A DNA stretch of 64,000 nucleotides from Avena insularis (taxonomy: Eukaryota > Streptophyta > Magnoliopsida > Poales > Poaceae), in NCBI GenBank assembly GCA_023614405.1, contig JAJUPC010000041.1:1054001-1118000 (forward strand), given 5' to 3'. Both the position numbers and the translations under genes were made by a program. The notes below the pieces were generated by a model, which made no database searches, had not been told where the DNA came from, and saw only the letters and a program-made list of their open reading frames with translations. This document shows positions 11,316-23,400 of the stretch, in pieces. Position 1 is the first letter of the stretch; every line of letters begins with the position of its first letter.

Positions 11316-11531
11316 AGTATGGAGAAAATTAGTAACAACACAAGTCTAGAGAAGGAAAACACAAGTCACAGAAATAAAAATCAACCTAACAAAACATTCC
11401 AAGTAGCAATACATTATTCAACTCAAGCAGTCAAAGTTCCAGACATAACTTATTTTTGCCATACCACATAGGTTGGTATGATCAGAATACTAACGTGATA
11501 AAACGCCAAAGGTGGTGGTCCAACTAGTATC

Positions 11532-12032
11532 TCACTCCTTCTTAACCAAGGTAGCTATCTAGGCATCCTTGGCAGCAATCTGCTTGTCTTGGTCACATAA
11601 CTCCAAAGCTAGGCCTATGATATCCTTACTTAGGCGTTTCACAGTGGCCTTTGAGTCTTGGACAAGACGCTTCTCCTCCTTAAGATCCTCCTGAGTATTG
11701 AGCATTCTATACTTGAGTGTCTCCCCAAGTTCCTCAATAGCTTTCCATGCAACATTTCTTGCGGAGTCAAAGAATGACGTGTGCATTTCAGAGTTGGTGA
11801 ACATGCAGAATCCCGTACTCTTGGGATCATCTTCCTTGTTCTTGTACAAATGGAGTTGCACCCACCAATACTCTTGTCCTTCATCTATCACAGGAAATCC
11901 CTTGTGCATGGCTTCACCATTCATTCCCAAGCCGAGCATGAGGTTCTTGAGTGCATTGGGAAATTCTGTCTCACACTCCAGGGTCATAGTCATCGGTGGT
12001 CCCTTCTTGACAGATTCATTGATGGTGGACAT
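11532..12032 (-). pseudogene. Extra element ORF of unknown function, first after the leader
   Basis: ATG at 12,032 opens 157 codons ending in TAG at 11,559-11,561. The frame then continues IATLVKKE to TGA at 11,532, so the original product was probably about 166 residues, shortened by one C-to-T change. Visible segments are MTMTLECETEFPNALKNL, EGQEYWWVQLHLYKN and a C-terminal helical region likely to form a short coiled coil. It begins about 145 bp after the primer site, where a first ORF would be expected. I do not recognise the family. With the downstream coiled-coil ORF it forms an unusual pair ahead of gag. Confidence 0.55.
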
Positions 12033-12176
12033 CTACAAAAATAGATGAGAAGGATGATTAGGGAAAGCTTTACGAGATGAAAAGACAAGTGTAAAGTTGG
12101 AATATAGAGTTATTTTTCCTAAGGGTTTTCCTTAGTCTAATCCATTCTAGGGTCACGAACCTACAGGCAACACAGT

Positions 12177-12188
12177 GCTCTGATACCA
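12177..12188 (-). other. Primer binding site, tRNA-iMet
   Basis: The minus strand reads TGGTATCAGAGCACTG two bases after the LTR end at 12,191. TGGTATCAGAGC is complementary to the 3' end of plant initiator Met tRNA, the usual Gypsy and Copia primer in plants. It fixes the 5' LTR boundary and the strand. Confidence 0.9.
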
Positions 12189-12504
12189 TCTGTAAGATCT
12201 CACCATAATAAGGTAAGATCCATGTGATTGCAGTGCTAGTCCCTGGATAAAAAATGCTAGCACCCACAGTTTAAGATGAAGTACACAGAAACAAAGGTCA
12301 TTATTACATCACATATCCAGGAATATAATGGTTCTTACAACTCACTTAGCCCAAGGCTAAGACACTTAAAGTTCGCATTACATAGCATAATAATAATAGA
12401 GTCTTTAGTCTTCATGCGCCACAGGCAAGCATGTCGAGTGTAGACCCGCAACCCTACTCATCATCGGAGTATCCTGCAACATAATAAGTTATAGCCACAA
12501 GGGT

Positions 12505-12526
12505 CAATACATTTGGAATTGTATTG
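12505..12526 (-). other. LTR hairpin, 7 bp stem
   Basis: CAATACA (12,505-12,511) and TGTATTG (12,520-12,526) are perfect inverted repeats around an 8-base loop. The hairpin lies about 225 bp downstream, in element orientation, of the shared LTR block, and is followed by ACCCTTGTGGCTAT. Two other LTRs in the window have a hairpin in the same place with different stem sequence. Confidence 0.6.
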
Positions 12527-12750
12527 GCAAGTGATACCATAGATACTTAGTATAATCCAACAACTACATGAATATATGGCTAAGTGGGGTTAACTTATAG
12601 TTTTTGAAGAGTAAGTTTTCTCATTCAACACTAAGGTACCAATGATAGACATCACTGAACCTCTACCCATGTTCACCCACAAGTTTTAACATAGATAAAT
12701 TTGGATGAGGAGATTATTGAACTGCTTCACTGTCTTGAGGCTCAGGAATA

Positions 12751-12840
12751 GTCCATAACCGGGGACACTGCTAAGTACTTAGTTTTACCCTCTCGAGAGG
12801 TGGTGCACTTTCCCCACAAGACTCGACATGCATCGAGACA
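12751..12840 (-). other. Conserved Gypsy LTR block
   Basis: Contains (+ strand) GTCCATAACCGGGGACACTG and, further on, GGTGGTGCACTTTCCCCACA. It corresponds, diverged, to blocks at 48,418-48,505 (same strand) and 54,670-54,755 and 60,621-60,706 (opposite strand). A shared block in LTRs that otherwise look different suggests selection or common ancestry of that module. Confidence 0.6.
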
Positions 12841-15589
12841 AGACTTTTCAGAAGCAATCCCTCAGACCACCACGGACGCGTTCCATCCTACCACATCTAC
12901 CACCTTCTGTCCGTCTGGCTGAGTTCTTGCAACTTAGTTGGTCAAGGCAGAGCCCATATGCCATGTGGCTGCACTGGAAGCTTCATGACAAGAATGTCTC
13001 CAATCTCTTTGTTCCTGGGTGCCCATCCACAAGTGTGATACACCAGCTGACCATAGACATGGCCCCTGAGTAACCACTCAACATAATCCAAGCAAGTCCC
13101 ATTCCACCCAGGTGTTTCATTAATATTAGTTGTTTTCTTAGTCAAACAAAATAATATCTTTCCATAATATCTTATATGTATTTTCCACCCACGAATTCTA
13201 ATAGCATGGCTAAGCACTCTAGCATACGAAGTATTTCAACTAGGAGATGCTACCAAGATATAATCTATAAGGTAGCATAGCATAGTACAGTAACATGTAA
13301 ATAAACCTATCATGCTAAGATCTACCAAAATAACACTAGTGCAATAGTGAAAATAATATGACATGATATGAAATATCACTTGCCTTGGTAGCTAGGGGAA
13401 TAGGTACAATCCTCACAGCAACAAACTTCACAATCCAAACAATCTACACAAAGAATAATACAACAACAATAATTCAATCAATAAAACATTACAAAAATAT
13501 GAATGCATGCAAAATGCAATGATATGATCACAACTCTATAATTTACAGACTCTACAGTACAGAGGGTAAAATACCTCATCTAAATGCATAAGAAATACCA
13601 CAAAACAATTTATAGAACAATTTTTATGAGCAAAATACTCCTAAAAAGGTTCTGCCTAATAATTCAAATTTTCAGAGGCAAATGTGTGAAACAAGGCCTC
13701 TATAATAAAGGTCTTATTTTTCTAAATCCATAGACACCAAATTTGCATTTTTCTGAATTGTAGAACAAAAGTTATGGATTTTCTAAGTTTAATACAAAAT
13801 CTGTTTAATTTTCTATTTAAACAGATTATCCTTGGAGACGTGGCGCAATCTAATTGGCCCGTACCGGTTCGGTCGGATCGACCGCTGCAGGCCGTTGGGT
13901 CTTAAGTGATGACATACGGATTAGATTAGCCCGTACTGGTTTGTCCACGATCTAATCCTAGCCGCAGACAAACGATCTAACGGTTCCAAGTGGCCTGGCC
14001 GGAGATTGTCGGCACTGACCGGCTGCGCGCAGCGGCGGAGCGTCGGCCGATGGGGTTCTGACGATTCTACAAGGGCTGGGAGACCGTGGACACGTACCAG
14101 AGGTCGAGCGGGTCGTGGGGGTCTCGACAGAGGTCACTGCGGCGCAGGGGGGGTGCTCTGGTCTGGCCTTGATCCCTCGCAGGAGTTGGACTGCGTCGTC
14201 GACCTGGTGCAAAAGAAGGCACGTGGCCGGGGTTAAAACATGCGCTAGGTCGCCGCAAGCATTACAGAGCAGAGAGGACGGCACGACATGGCCGAGGCTC
14301 ACCGGAATTCTTGGCGGAGGTGCTTCGGTCGGCGGCGGTTTGAGGGGCAATTGGGGAGCCTGGGGGCTCTCCAGGGGCTATGTCTGGGGGAATCGGTCGG
14401 AGAGGAGGAGGGGATTAATAAGGGGCTGCTGCGGTGGCGATTAACTCGCAGAAACGCTCACAATCAATCGGACATGGAAACGGCAGAGGAGGAGAGGGGG
14501 CGCCAGCCATTCGCGTGGAAGACGCTGAGGTGGCCTCGACGTGGCGTGGGGCCCGGTGGTAAGTGAGTGGGGGTGAGTTGAGGAGGTGTGTGAAAAGACA
14601 GAGAGGAGGAGAGGGAGGCCGGGTGGGCTATGGGCCGGTTTGGGCCAAAAGGCCAGAAACTGCTGCTGCTGTTTGAAAATCCTTTCCCTCCTTTTCTTTT
14701 TATTTTTGAATTTCTTCTCGAGTTTTCTTTGAATTTAGCATAAGTGCTCCAAAAAGCCTCTAAATTTCACCAAATTTTTGGAGGACAAATATAATGCAAA
14801 GTAGTACATGCCATGATGACATGAATGCTATGATGAAGATTTTTAGGAAAATGTTTGGGATGTTACAAACACACATGCAATGACTCTGGTGGATCCATGT
14901 GGTTTAAAAAATGGACCACACATGCAATGACTCTGGTGGTGGTTTAGGAAAATAACACACATGAAATGATGCTGGTGGTTGTTCAGTAAAATAACACACA
15001 TGCAATGACTCTCGTGGACCCATGTGGTTTAGGAAAGAAACACACATGCAATGACTTTGGTGGATCCATGTGGTTTAGGAAAAGAACACACTTCGAATGA
15101 CTTTGGTGGATCCATGTCGTTTAGGAAAGGAACACACACATAATGACTCTAGTGGATCCATGTGGTTTAGGAAAGTAACACACATGCAATGACTCTGGTG
15201 GTGGTTTAGGAAAGGAACAATCATGCAATGACTCTGGTGGATCCATGTGGTTTAGGAAAAGAAGACACATGCAATGACTCTAGTGGTGGTTTAGGAAAGT
15301 AACACACATGCAATGACTCTGCTGGATCCATGTGGTTTAGGAAATGAACACACATGCAATGACACTGGTGGATCCATGTGGTTTAGGAAAAGAAAACACA
15401 TGAAATGACTCTGGTGGATCAATGTGGTTTAGGAAAAGAAGATACGTGCAATGACTCTAGTGGTGGTTTAGGAAAAGAACACACATGCAATGACTCTGGT
15501 GGATCAATGTGGTTTAGGAAAGGAACACACATGAAATGACTCTAGTGGTGGTTTAGGAAAAGAACACACATGCAATGATTCTGGTGGAT

Positions 15590-17836
15590 CCATGTGGTTT
15601 AGTAAAGGAACACACATGCAATGACTCTGGTGGTGGTTTAGGAAAAGAACATACATGCAATGACTCTGGTGGATCCATGTGGTTTATGAAAGGAACACAC
15701 ATGCAATGACTCTGGTGGATCCATGTAGTTTGGGAAAGGAACACACATGCAATGAATCTGGTGGATCCATGTGGTTTAGGAAAGGAACGCACATGCAATG
15801 ACTCTGGTGGTAGTTTAGGAAAGGAACACACATGCAATGACTCTGGTGGATCCAGGTGGTTTAGGAAAAGAAGCCACATGCAATGACTCTAGTGGTGGTT
15901 TTGGAAAATAACACACATGCAATGACTCTGGTGGATCCATGTGTTTTAAAAAAGGAACAAACATGGAATGACTCTGGTGGATTAGGAAAAGATCACACAT
16001 GTAATGACTCTGGTGGACCCATGCGGTTTAGGAAAGGAACACACATGCAACGACTCTGGTGGATCCATGTGGTTTAGGAAAAGAACACACTTCCATTGAC
16101 TCTCGTGGATCCATGTGATTTAGGAAAGTAACACACATGCAATGACTTTAGTGGATCCATGTAGTTTAGAAAAGGAATACACATGCAATGACTCTAGTGG
16201 TGGTTTACGAAAGGAATACACATGCAATGACTCCGGTGGTGGTTTAGGAAAGGAACACACATGCAATGACTCCGGTAGATCCATTTGGTTTAGGAAAAGA
16301 AGACACATGCAATGAATCTGGTGGTGGTTTTGGAAAAGAACACACATGAAATGATGCTGGTGGATCCATGTGGTTTCAAAAAAGGAACACACATGCAATG
16401 ACACTGGTGGTGGTTTAGGAAAAGAACACACGTGTAATGACTCTGGTGTTGGTTTAGAAAAGGAACACACATGCAATGACTCTTGTGGATCCATGTGGTT
16501 TAGGAAAGGAACACACATGCAATAACTCTGGTGGTGGTTTAGGAAAAGAACACACATGCAATAACTCTGGTGGATCAATGTGGTTTAGGAATGGAACACA
16601 CATGTCATGACTCTAGTGGTGGTTTAGGAAAGGAACACACAAGCAACGACTCTTGTAGTGGTTTAGGAAAAGAACACACATGCAATCACTCTGGTGGATC
16701 AATGTGGTTTAGGAAAGGAACAAACATGTCATGACTCTAGTGGTGGTTTAGGAAAAGAACACACATGGAATGACTCTGGTGGATCAATGTGGTTTAGGAA
16801 AGGAACACACATGAAATGACTCTAGTGGTGGTTCAAGAAAAGAACACACATTAAATGACTCTGGTGGATGAATGTGGTTTAGGAAAGGAACACACATGCA
16901 ATGACTCTGGTGGATCAATGTGCTTTAGGAAAGGAACACACAGGCAATGACTCTTGTGGATCCATGTGGTTTAGGAAAAGAACACACTTGCAATGACTCT
17001 GGTGGATGAATGTGGTTTAAGAAAGGAACACCCATGCAATGACTTTGGTGGATCCATGTGGTTTAGGAAAGGAACACACATGCAATGAGTCTGGTGGACC
17101 CATGTGGTTTAGGAAAGGAAAACACATGCAATGAGTCTGGTGGATCCAAGTGGTTTAGGAAAAGAACAACTTGCAATGACTCTAGTGGATCCATGTGGTT
17201 TAGGAAAGGAAAACACATGCAATGACTCTAGTGGATCCATGTGGTTTAGGAAAGGAACACACATGCAATGACTCTGGTGGTTTTTTAGGAAAGGAACACA
17301 CATGCAATGACTTTGGTGGATCCATGTGGTTTAGGAAAAGAAGACATATGCAATGACTCTGGTGGTGGTTGAGGAAAAGAACACACATGTAATGACTCTG
17401 GTGGATCCAAGTGGTTTAAAAAAAGGAACACACATGCAATGACTCTGGTGGTGGTTTAGGAAAATAACACACATGAAATGATGCTGGTGGTGGTTTAGTA
17501 AAATAACACACATGCAATGACTCTCGTGGACCCATGTGGTTTAGGAAAGAAACACTCATCCAATGACTTTGGTGGATCCATGTGGTTTAGGAAAAGAACA
17601 CATTTGGAATGACTTTGGTGGATCTATGTCGTTTAGGAAAGGAACACACATATAATGACTAGTGGATCTATGTGGTTTAAGAAAGTAACACACATGCAAT
17701 GACTCTGGTGGTGGTTTAGGAAAGGAACAAACATGCAATGACTCTGGTGGATCCATGTGGTTTAGGAAAAGAAGACACATGCAATGACTCTGCTGGATCC
17801 ATGTGGTTTAGGAAATGAACACACATGCAATGACAC
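15590..17836 (+). repeat. Higher-order repeat copy 1 (offset 2,640 bp)
   Basis: This stretch recurs at 18,230-20,476 at a constant offset of 2,640 bp, with the same sequence of 46, 39 and 36 bp units and only scattered differences. One exception is a same-length cluster near 15,850 versus 18,490. The near identity implies a recent duplication of a whole multi-unit block. Confidence 0.85.
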
Positions 17837-18229
17837 CGTGGATCCTTGTGGTTGAGGAAAAGAAATCACATTAAATTTCTCTGGTGGATCAATGTGGTTA
17901 AGGAAAAGAAGATACATGCAATGACTCTAGTGGTGGTTTAGGAAAAGAACACACATGCAATGACTCTGGTGGATCAATGTGGTTTAGGAAAGGAACACAC
18001 ATGAAATGACTCTAGTGGTGGTTTAGGAAAAGAACACACATGCAATGATTCTGGTGGTGGTTTAGGAAAAGAACACACATGCAGTGACTCTGGTGGATTT
18101 ATGTGGTTTAGGAAAGGAACACACATGTAATGACTCTGGTGGATCCATGTGGTTTAGGAAAGGAACACACATGCAATGAATCTGGTGGTGGTTTAGGAAA
18201 AGAACACACATGCAATGACTCTGGTGGAT

Positions 18230-20476
18230 CCATGTGGTTTAGTAAAGGAACACACATGCAATGACTCTAGTGGTGGTTTAGGAAAAGAACATACATGCAA
18301 TGACTCTGGTGGATCCATGTGGTTTATGAAAGGAACACACATGCAATGACACTATTGGATCCATGTCGTTTGGGAAAGGAACACACATGCAATGAATCTG
18401 GTGGATCCATGTGGTTTAGGAAAGGAACGCACATGCAATGACTCTGGTGGTAGTTTAGGAAAGGAACACACATGCAATGACTCTGGTGGTTGCTGCTGGA
18501 TTACGAAAAGAAGCCACATGCAATGACTCTAGTGGTGGTTTTGGAAAATAACACACATGCAATGACTCTGGTGGATCCATGTGTTTTAAAAAAGGAACAA
18601 ACATGGAATGACTCTGGTGGATTAGGAAAAGATCACACATGTAATGACTCTGGTGGACCCATGCGGTTTAGGAAAGGAACACACATGCAACGACTCTGGT
18701 GGATCCATGTGGTTTAGGAAAAGAACACACTTCCATTGACTCTCGTGGATCCATGTGATTTAGGAAAGTAACACACATGCAATGACTTTAGTGGATCCAT
18801 GTAGTTTAGGAAAGGAATACACATGCAATGACTCTAGTGGTGGTTTACGAAAGGAATACACATGCAATGACTCCGGTGGTGGTTTAGGAAAGGAACACAC
18901 ATGCAATGACTCCGGTAGATCCATTTGGTTTAGGAAAAGAAGACACATGCAATGAATCTGGTGGTGGTTTTGGAAAAGAACACACATGAAATGATGCTGG
19001 TGGATCCATGTGGTTTCAAAAAAGGAACACACATGCAATGACACTGGTGGTGGTTTAGGAAAAGAACACACGTGTAATGACTCTGGTGTTGGTTTAGAAA
19101 AGGAACACACATGCAATGACTCTTGTGGATCCATGTGGTTTAGGAAAGGAACACACATGCAATAACTCTGGTGGTGGTTTAGGAAAAGAACACACATGCA
19201 ATAACTCTGGTGGATCAATGTGGTTTAGGAATGGAACACACATGTCATGACTCTAGTGGTGGTTTAGGAAAGGAACACACAAGCAACGACTCTTGTAGTG
19301 GTTTAGGAAAAGAACACACATGCAATCACTCTGGTGGATCAGTGTGGTTTAGGAAAGGAACACACATGTCATGACTCTAGTGGTGGTTTAGGAAAAGAAC
19401 ACACATGGAATGACTCTGGTGGATCAATGTGGTTTAGGAAAGGAACACACATGAAATGACTCTAGTGGTGGTTCAAGAAAAGAACACACATTAAATGACT
19501 CTGGTGGATGAATGTGGTTTAGGAAAGGAACACACATGCAACGACTCTGGTGGATCAATGTGCTTTAGGAAAGGAACAAACAGGCAATGACTCTTGTGGA
19601 TCCATGTGGTTTAGGAAAAGAACACACTTGCAATGACTCTGGTGGATGAATGTGGTTTAAGAAAGGAACACCCATGCAATGACTTTGGTGGATCCATGTG
19701 GTTTAGGAAAGGAACACACATGCAATGAGTCTGGTGGACCCATGTGGTTTAGGAAAGGAAAACACATGCAATGAGTCTGGTGGATCCAAGTGGTTTAGGA
19801 AAAGAACAACTTGCAATGACTCTAGTGGATCCATGTTGTTTAGGAAAGGAAAACACATGCAATGACTCTAGTGGATCCATGTGGTTTAGGAAAGGAACAC
19901 ACATGCAATGACTCTAGTGGTTTTTTAGGAAAGGAACACACATGCAATGACTTTGGTGGATCCATGTGGTTTAGGAAAACAAGACATATGCAATGACTCT
20001 GGTGGTGGTTGAGGAAAAGAACACACATGTAATGACTCTGGTGGATCCAAGTGGTTTAAAAAAAGGAACACACATGCAATGACTCTGGTGGTGGTTTAGG
20101 AAAATAACACACATGAAATGATGCTGGTGGTGGTTTAGTAAAATAACACACATGCAATGACTCTCGTGGACCCATGTGGTTTAGGAAAGAAACACACATC
20201 CAATGACTTTGGTGGATCCATGTGGTTTAGGAAAAGAACACATTTGGAATGACTTTGGTGGATCTATGTCGTTTAGGAAAGGAACACACATATAATGACT
20301 AGTGGATCCATGTGGTTTAAGAAAGTAACACACATGCAATGACTCTGGTGGTGGTTTAGGAAAGGAACAAACATGCAATGACTCTGGTGGATCCATGTGG
20401 TTTAGGAAAAGAAGACACATGCAATGACTCTGCTGGATCCATGTGGTTTAGGAAATGAACACACATGCAATGACAC
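18230..20476 (+). repeat. Higher-order repeat copy 2
   Basis: Copy of 15,590-17,836 at +2,640 bp. A third, partly matching copy follows from about 20,480 until it diverges near 21,350-21,600. Landmark TCTCGTGGACCC occurs at 20,163 in this copy and 17,523 in the previous one. Confidence 0.85.
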
Positions 20477-21969
20477 TGGTGGATCCATGTGGTTTAGGAA
20501 AAGAAATCACATGAAATATCTCTGGTGGATCAATGTGGTTAAGGAAAAGAAGATACATGCAATGACTCTAGTGGTGGTTTAGGAAAAGAACACACATGCA
20601 ATGACTCTGGTGGATCAATGTGGTTTAGGAAAGGAACACACATGAAATGACTCTAGTGGTAGTTTAGGAAAAGAACACACATGCAATGATTCTGGTGGTG
20701 GTTTAGGAAAAGAACACACATGCAGTGACTCTGGTGGATTTATGTGGTTTAGGAAAGGAACACACATGTAATGACTCTGGTGGATCCATGTGGTTTAGGA
20801 AAGGAACACACATGCAATGAATCTGGTGGTGGTTTAGGAAAAGAACACACATGCAATGACTCTGGTGGATCCATGTGGTTTAGTAAAGGAACACACATGC
20901 AATGACTCTAGTGGTGGTTTAGGAAAAGAACATACATGCAATGACTCTGGTGGATCCACGTGGTTTATGAAAGGAACACACATGCAATGACACTATTGGA
21001 TCCATGTCGTTTGGGAAAGGAACACACATGCAATGAATCTGGTGGATCCATGTGGTTTAGGAAAGGAACGCACATGCAATGACTCTGGTGGTAGTTTAGG
21101 AAAGGAACACACATGCAATGACTCTGGGGGATATATGTGGTTTAGGAAAAGAAGCCAGATGCAATGACTCTGGTTGTGGTTTAGGAAAATACACACATGC
21201 AATGACTCTGGTGGATCCATGTTTTTAAAAAAGGAACACACATGCAATGACTCTGGTGGATTAGGAAAAGAACACACATGCAATGACTCTGGTGGTGGTT
21301 TCGGAAAATAACACACATGCAATGACTCTGGTGGACCCATGCGGTTTAGGAAAGGAACACAAATGCAACGACTCTAGTGGATCCATGTGGTTTAGGAAAA
21401 GAACATACTTCCGTTGACTCTTGTGGATCCATGTGGTTTAGGAAAGTAACACACATGCAATGACTTTAGTGGATCCATGTAGTTTAGGAAAGGAACACAC
21501 ATGCAAAGATTCTGGTGGTGGTTTAGGAAAGGAATACACATGCAATGACTCCGGTGGTGGTTTAGGAAAGGAACACACATGCAATGACTCCGGTAGATCC
21601 ATTTGGTTTAGGAAAGGAACACACAAGCACCGACTCTTGTGGTTGTTTAGGAAAAGAACACACATGCAATCACTCTGGTGGATCAATGTGGTTTAGGAAA
21701 GGAACACACATGTAATGACTCAAGTGGTGGTTTAGGAAAAGAACACACATGCAATGACTCTGGTGGTGGTTTAGGAAAATAACACACATGCAATGTCTCT
21801 GGTGGATCAATGTAGTTCTGAAAGAACACACCTGCAATTACTCTGGTGGATCCATGTGGTTTAGGAAAGGAACACACATGCAATGACTCTGGTGGTGGTT
21901 TAGGAAAAGAACAAACATGCAATGACTCTGCTGGATCCATGTGGTTTAGTAAAGGAATACACATGCAAT

Positions 21970-23400
21970 GACTCTAGTGGTGGTTTAGGAAAAGAACACA
22001 CATGCAATGACTCTGGTGTGTCCATGTGGTTTTAAAAATAGGAACAAACATGCATTGACTCTGGTGGTTTAGGAAAAGAACACACGTGCAATGACTCTGG
22101 TGGTGGTTTAGGAAAGGAACACACATGCAGTGACTCTAGCGGATCCATGTGGTTTAGGAAAGTAACACACATGCAATGACTCTAGTGGTGGTTTAGGAAA
22201 AGAACACACATGCAATGACTCTGGTGGATCAATGTAGTTTAGGAAATGAACACACATGTAATGACTCCTGTGTTGGTTTAGGAAAGGAACACACATGCGA
22301 TGGCTCTAGTGGTGTTTTAGGAAAAGAACACACATGCAATGACTCCGGTGGTGGTTCAGGAAAAGAACACACATTAAATGACTCTGGTGGATGAATGTCG
22401 TTTAGGAAAGGAACACACATGCAATGACTCTGGTGGATCAATGTGCTTTAGGAAAGGAACACACAGGCAATGACTCTTGCGGATCCATGTGGTTTAGGAA
22501 AAGAACACACTTGCAATGACTCTAGTGGATGAATGTGGTTTAGGTAAGGAACACTCGTGCAATGACTTTGGTGGATCCATGTGGTTTAGGAAAGGAACAC
22601 ACATGCAATTACTCTAGTGGACCCATGTGGTTTAGGAAAGGAACACACATGCAATTAGTCTGGTGGATCCATGTGGTTTAGGAAAAGAACACACTTGCAA
22701 TGACTCTAGTGGATCCATGTGGTTTAGGAAAGGAACACACATGCAATGACTCAAGTGGATCCATGTGGTTTAGGAAAGGAACACACATGCAATGACTCTG
22801 GTGGTGGTTTAGGAAAGGAACACACATGCAATGACTTTGGTGCATCCATGTGGTTTAGGAAAAGAAGACATATGCAATGACTCTGGTGGTGGTTGAGGAA
22901 AAGAACACACATGCAATGACTCTGGTGGATCCATGTGGTTTAAAAAAGGAACACACATGCAATGACTCTGGTGGTGGTTTAGGAAAATAACACACATGAA
23001 ATGATGCTGGTGGTGGTTTAGTAAAATAACACACATGCAATGACTCTCGTGGACCCATGTGGTTTAGGAAAGAAACACACATGCAATGACTTTGGTGGAT
23101 CCATGTGGTTTTGGAAAAGAACACACCTGGAATGACTTTGGTGGATCTATGTCGTTTAGGAAAGGAACACACATATAATGACTCTAGTGGATCCATGTGG
23201 TTTAGGAAAGTAACACACATGCAATAACTGGTGGTGGTTTAGGAAAGGAACAAACATGCAATGACTCTGGTGGATCCGTGTGGTTTAGGAAAAGAAGACA
23301 CATGCAATGACCCTAGTGGTGGTTTATGAAAGGAACACACATGCAATGACTCTGCTGGATCCATGTGGTTTAGAAAAAGAACAAACATGCAATGACTCTG
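21970..23400 (+). repeat. Higher-order segment repeated at +1,468 and about +4,726 bp
   Basis: Segments of 22,108-23,036 recur at 23,576-24,504 (offset 1,468) and at 26,834-27,762 (offset 4,726, that is 3,258 from the second copy). Unit order and private variants (GATGAATG, GTGTTGG, GATGGCTC) are kept, so these are block duplications, not independent drift. Confidence 0.8.

Larger units (their letters stand above)
5255..14867 (-). mobile_element. Tekay/Del-like chromovirus (Ty3-Gypsy), nested and broken
   Basis: On the minus strand the order is 5' LTR (14,867 to 12,191), primer site (12,188 to 12,177), two extra ORFs, gag, protease, RT, RNase H, integrase, chromodomain, polypurine tract and the first 34 bp of a 3' LTR. 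RT before integrase defines Gypsy, and a C-terminal chromodomain defines a chromovirus. Both LTR starts read TGTAACATCCCAAA, and the two 34 bp ends match apart from a few bases. The rest of the 3' LTR is displaced left of the window by the Copia insertion. Coding capacity is destroyed by one frameshift and several nonsense codons. Confidence 0.9.
12191..14867 (-). repeat. 5' LTR of the minus-strand chromovirus
   Basis: On the minus strand it runs from TGTAACATCCC (14,867) to CTTACA (12,191), 2,677 bp. The boundary is set by the primer site on one side and by tandem-array sequence on the other. It has a GC-rich block at about 13,850-14,650, probably the promoter part, and AT-rich remaining sequence. 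It also contains a block shared with the other Gypsy LTRs here (12,751-12,840) and a hairpin (12,505-12,526). Short ORFs in the GC-rich block overlap on both strands and look like chance. Confidence 0.85.

Noticed and set aside
13958..14566. Overlapping Arg/Pro/Gly-rich ORFs on both strands
   Set aside because: They lie in the GC-rich block of the chromovirus 5' LTR. Overlap on both strands and low-complexity composition suggest chance.
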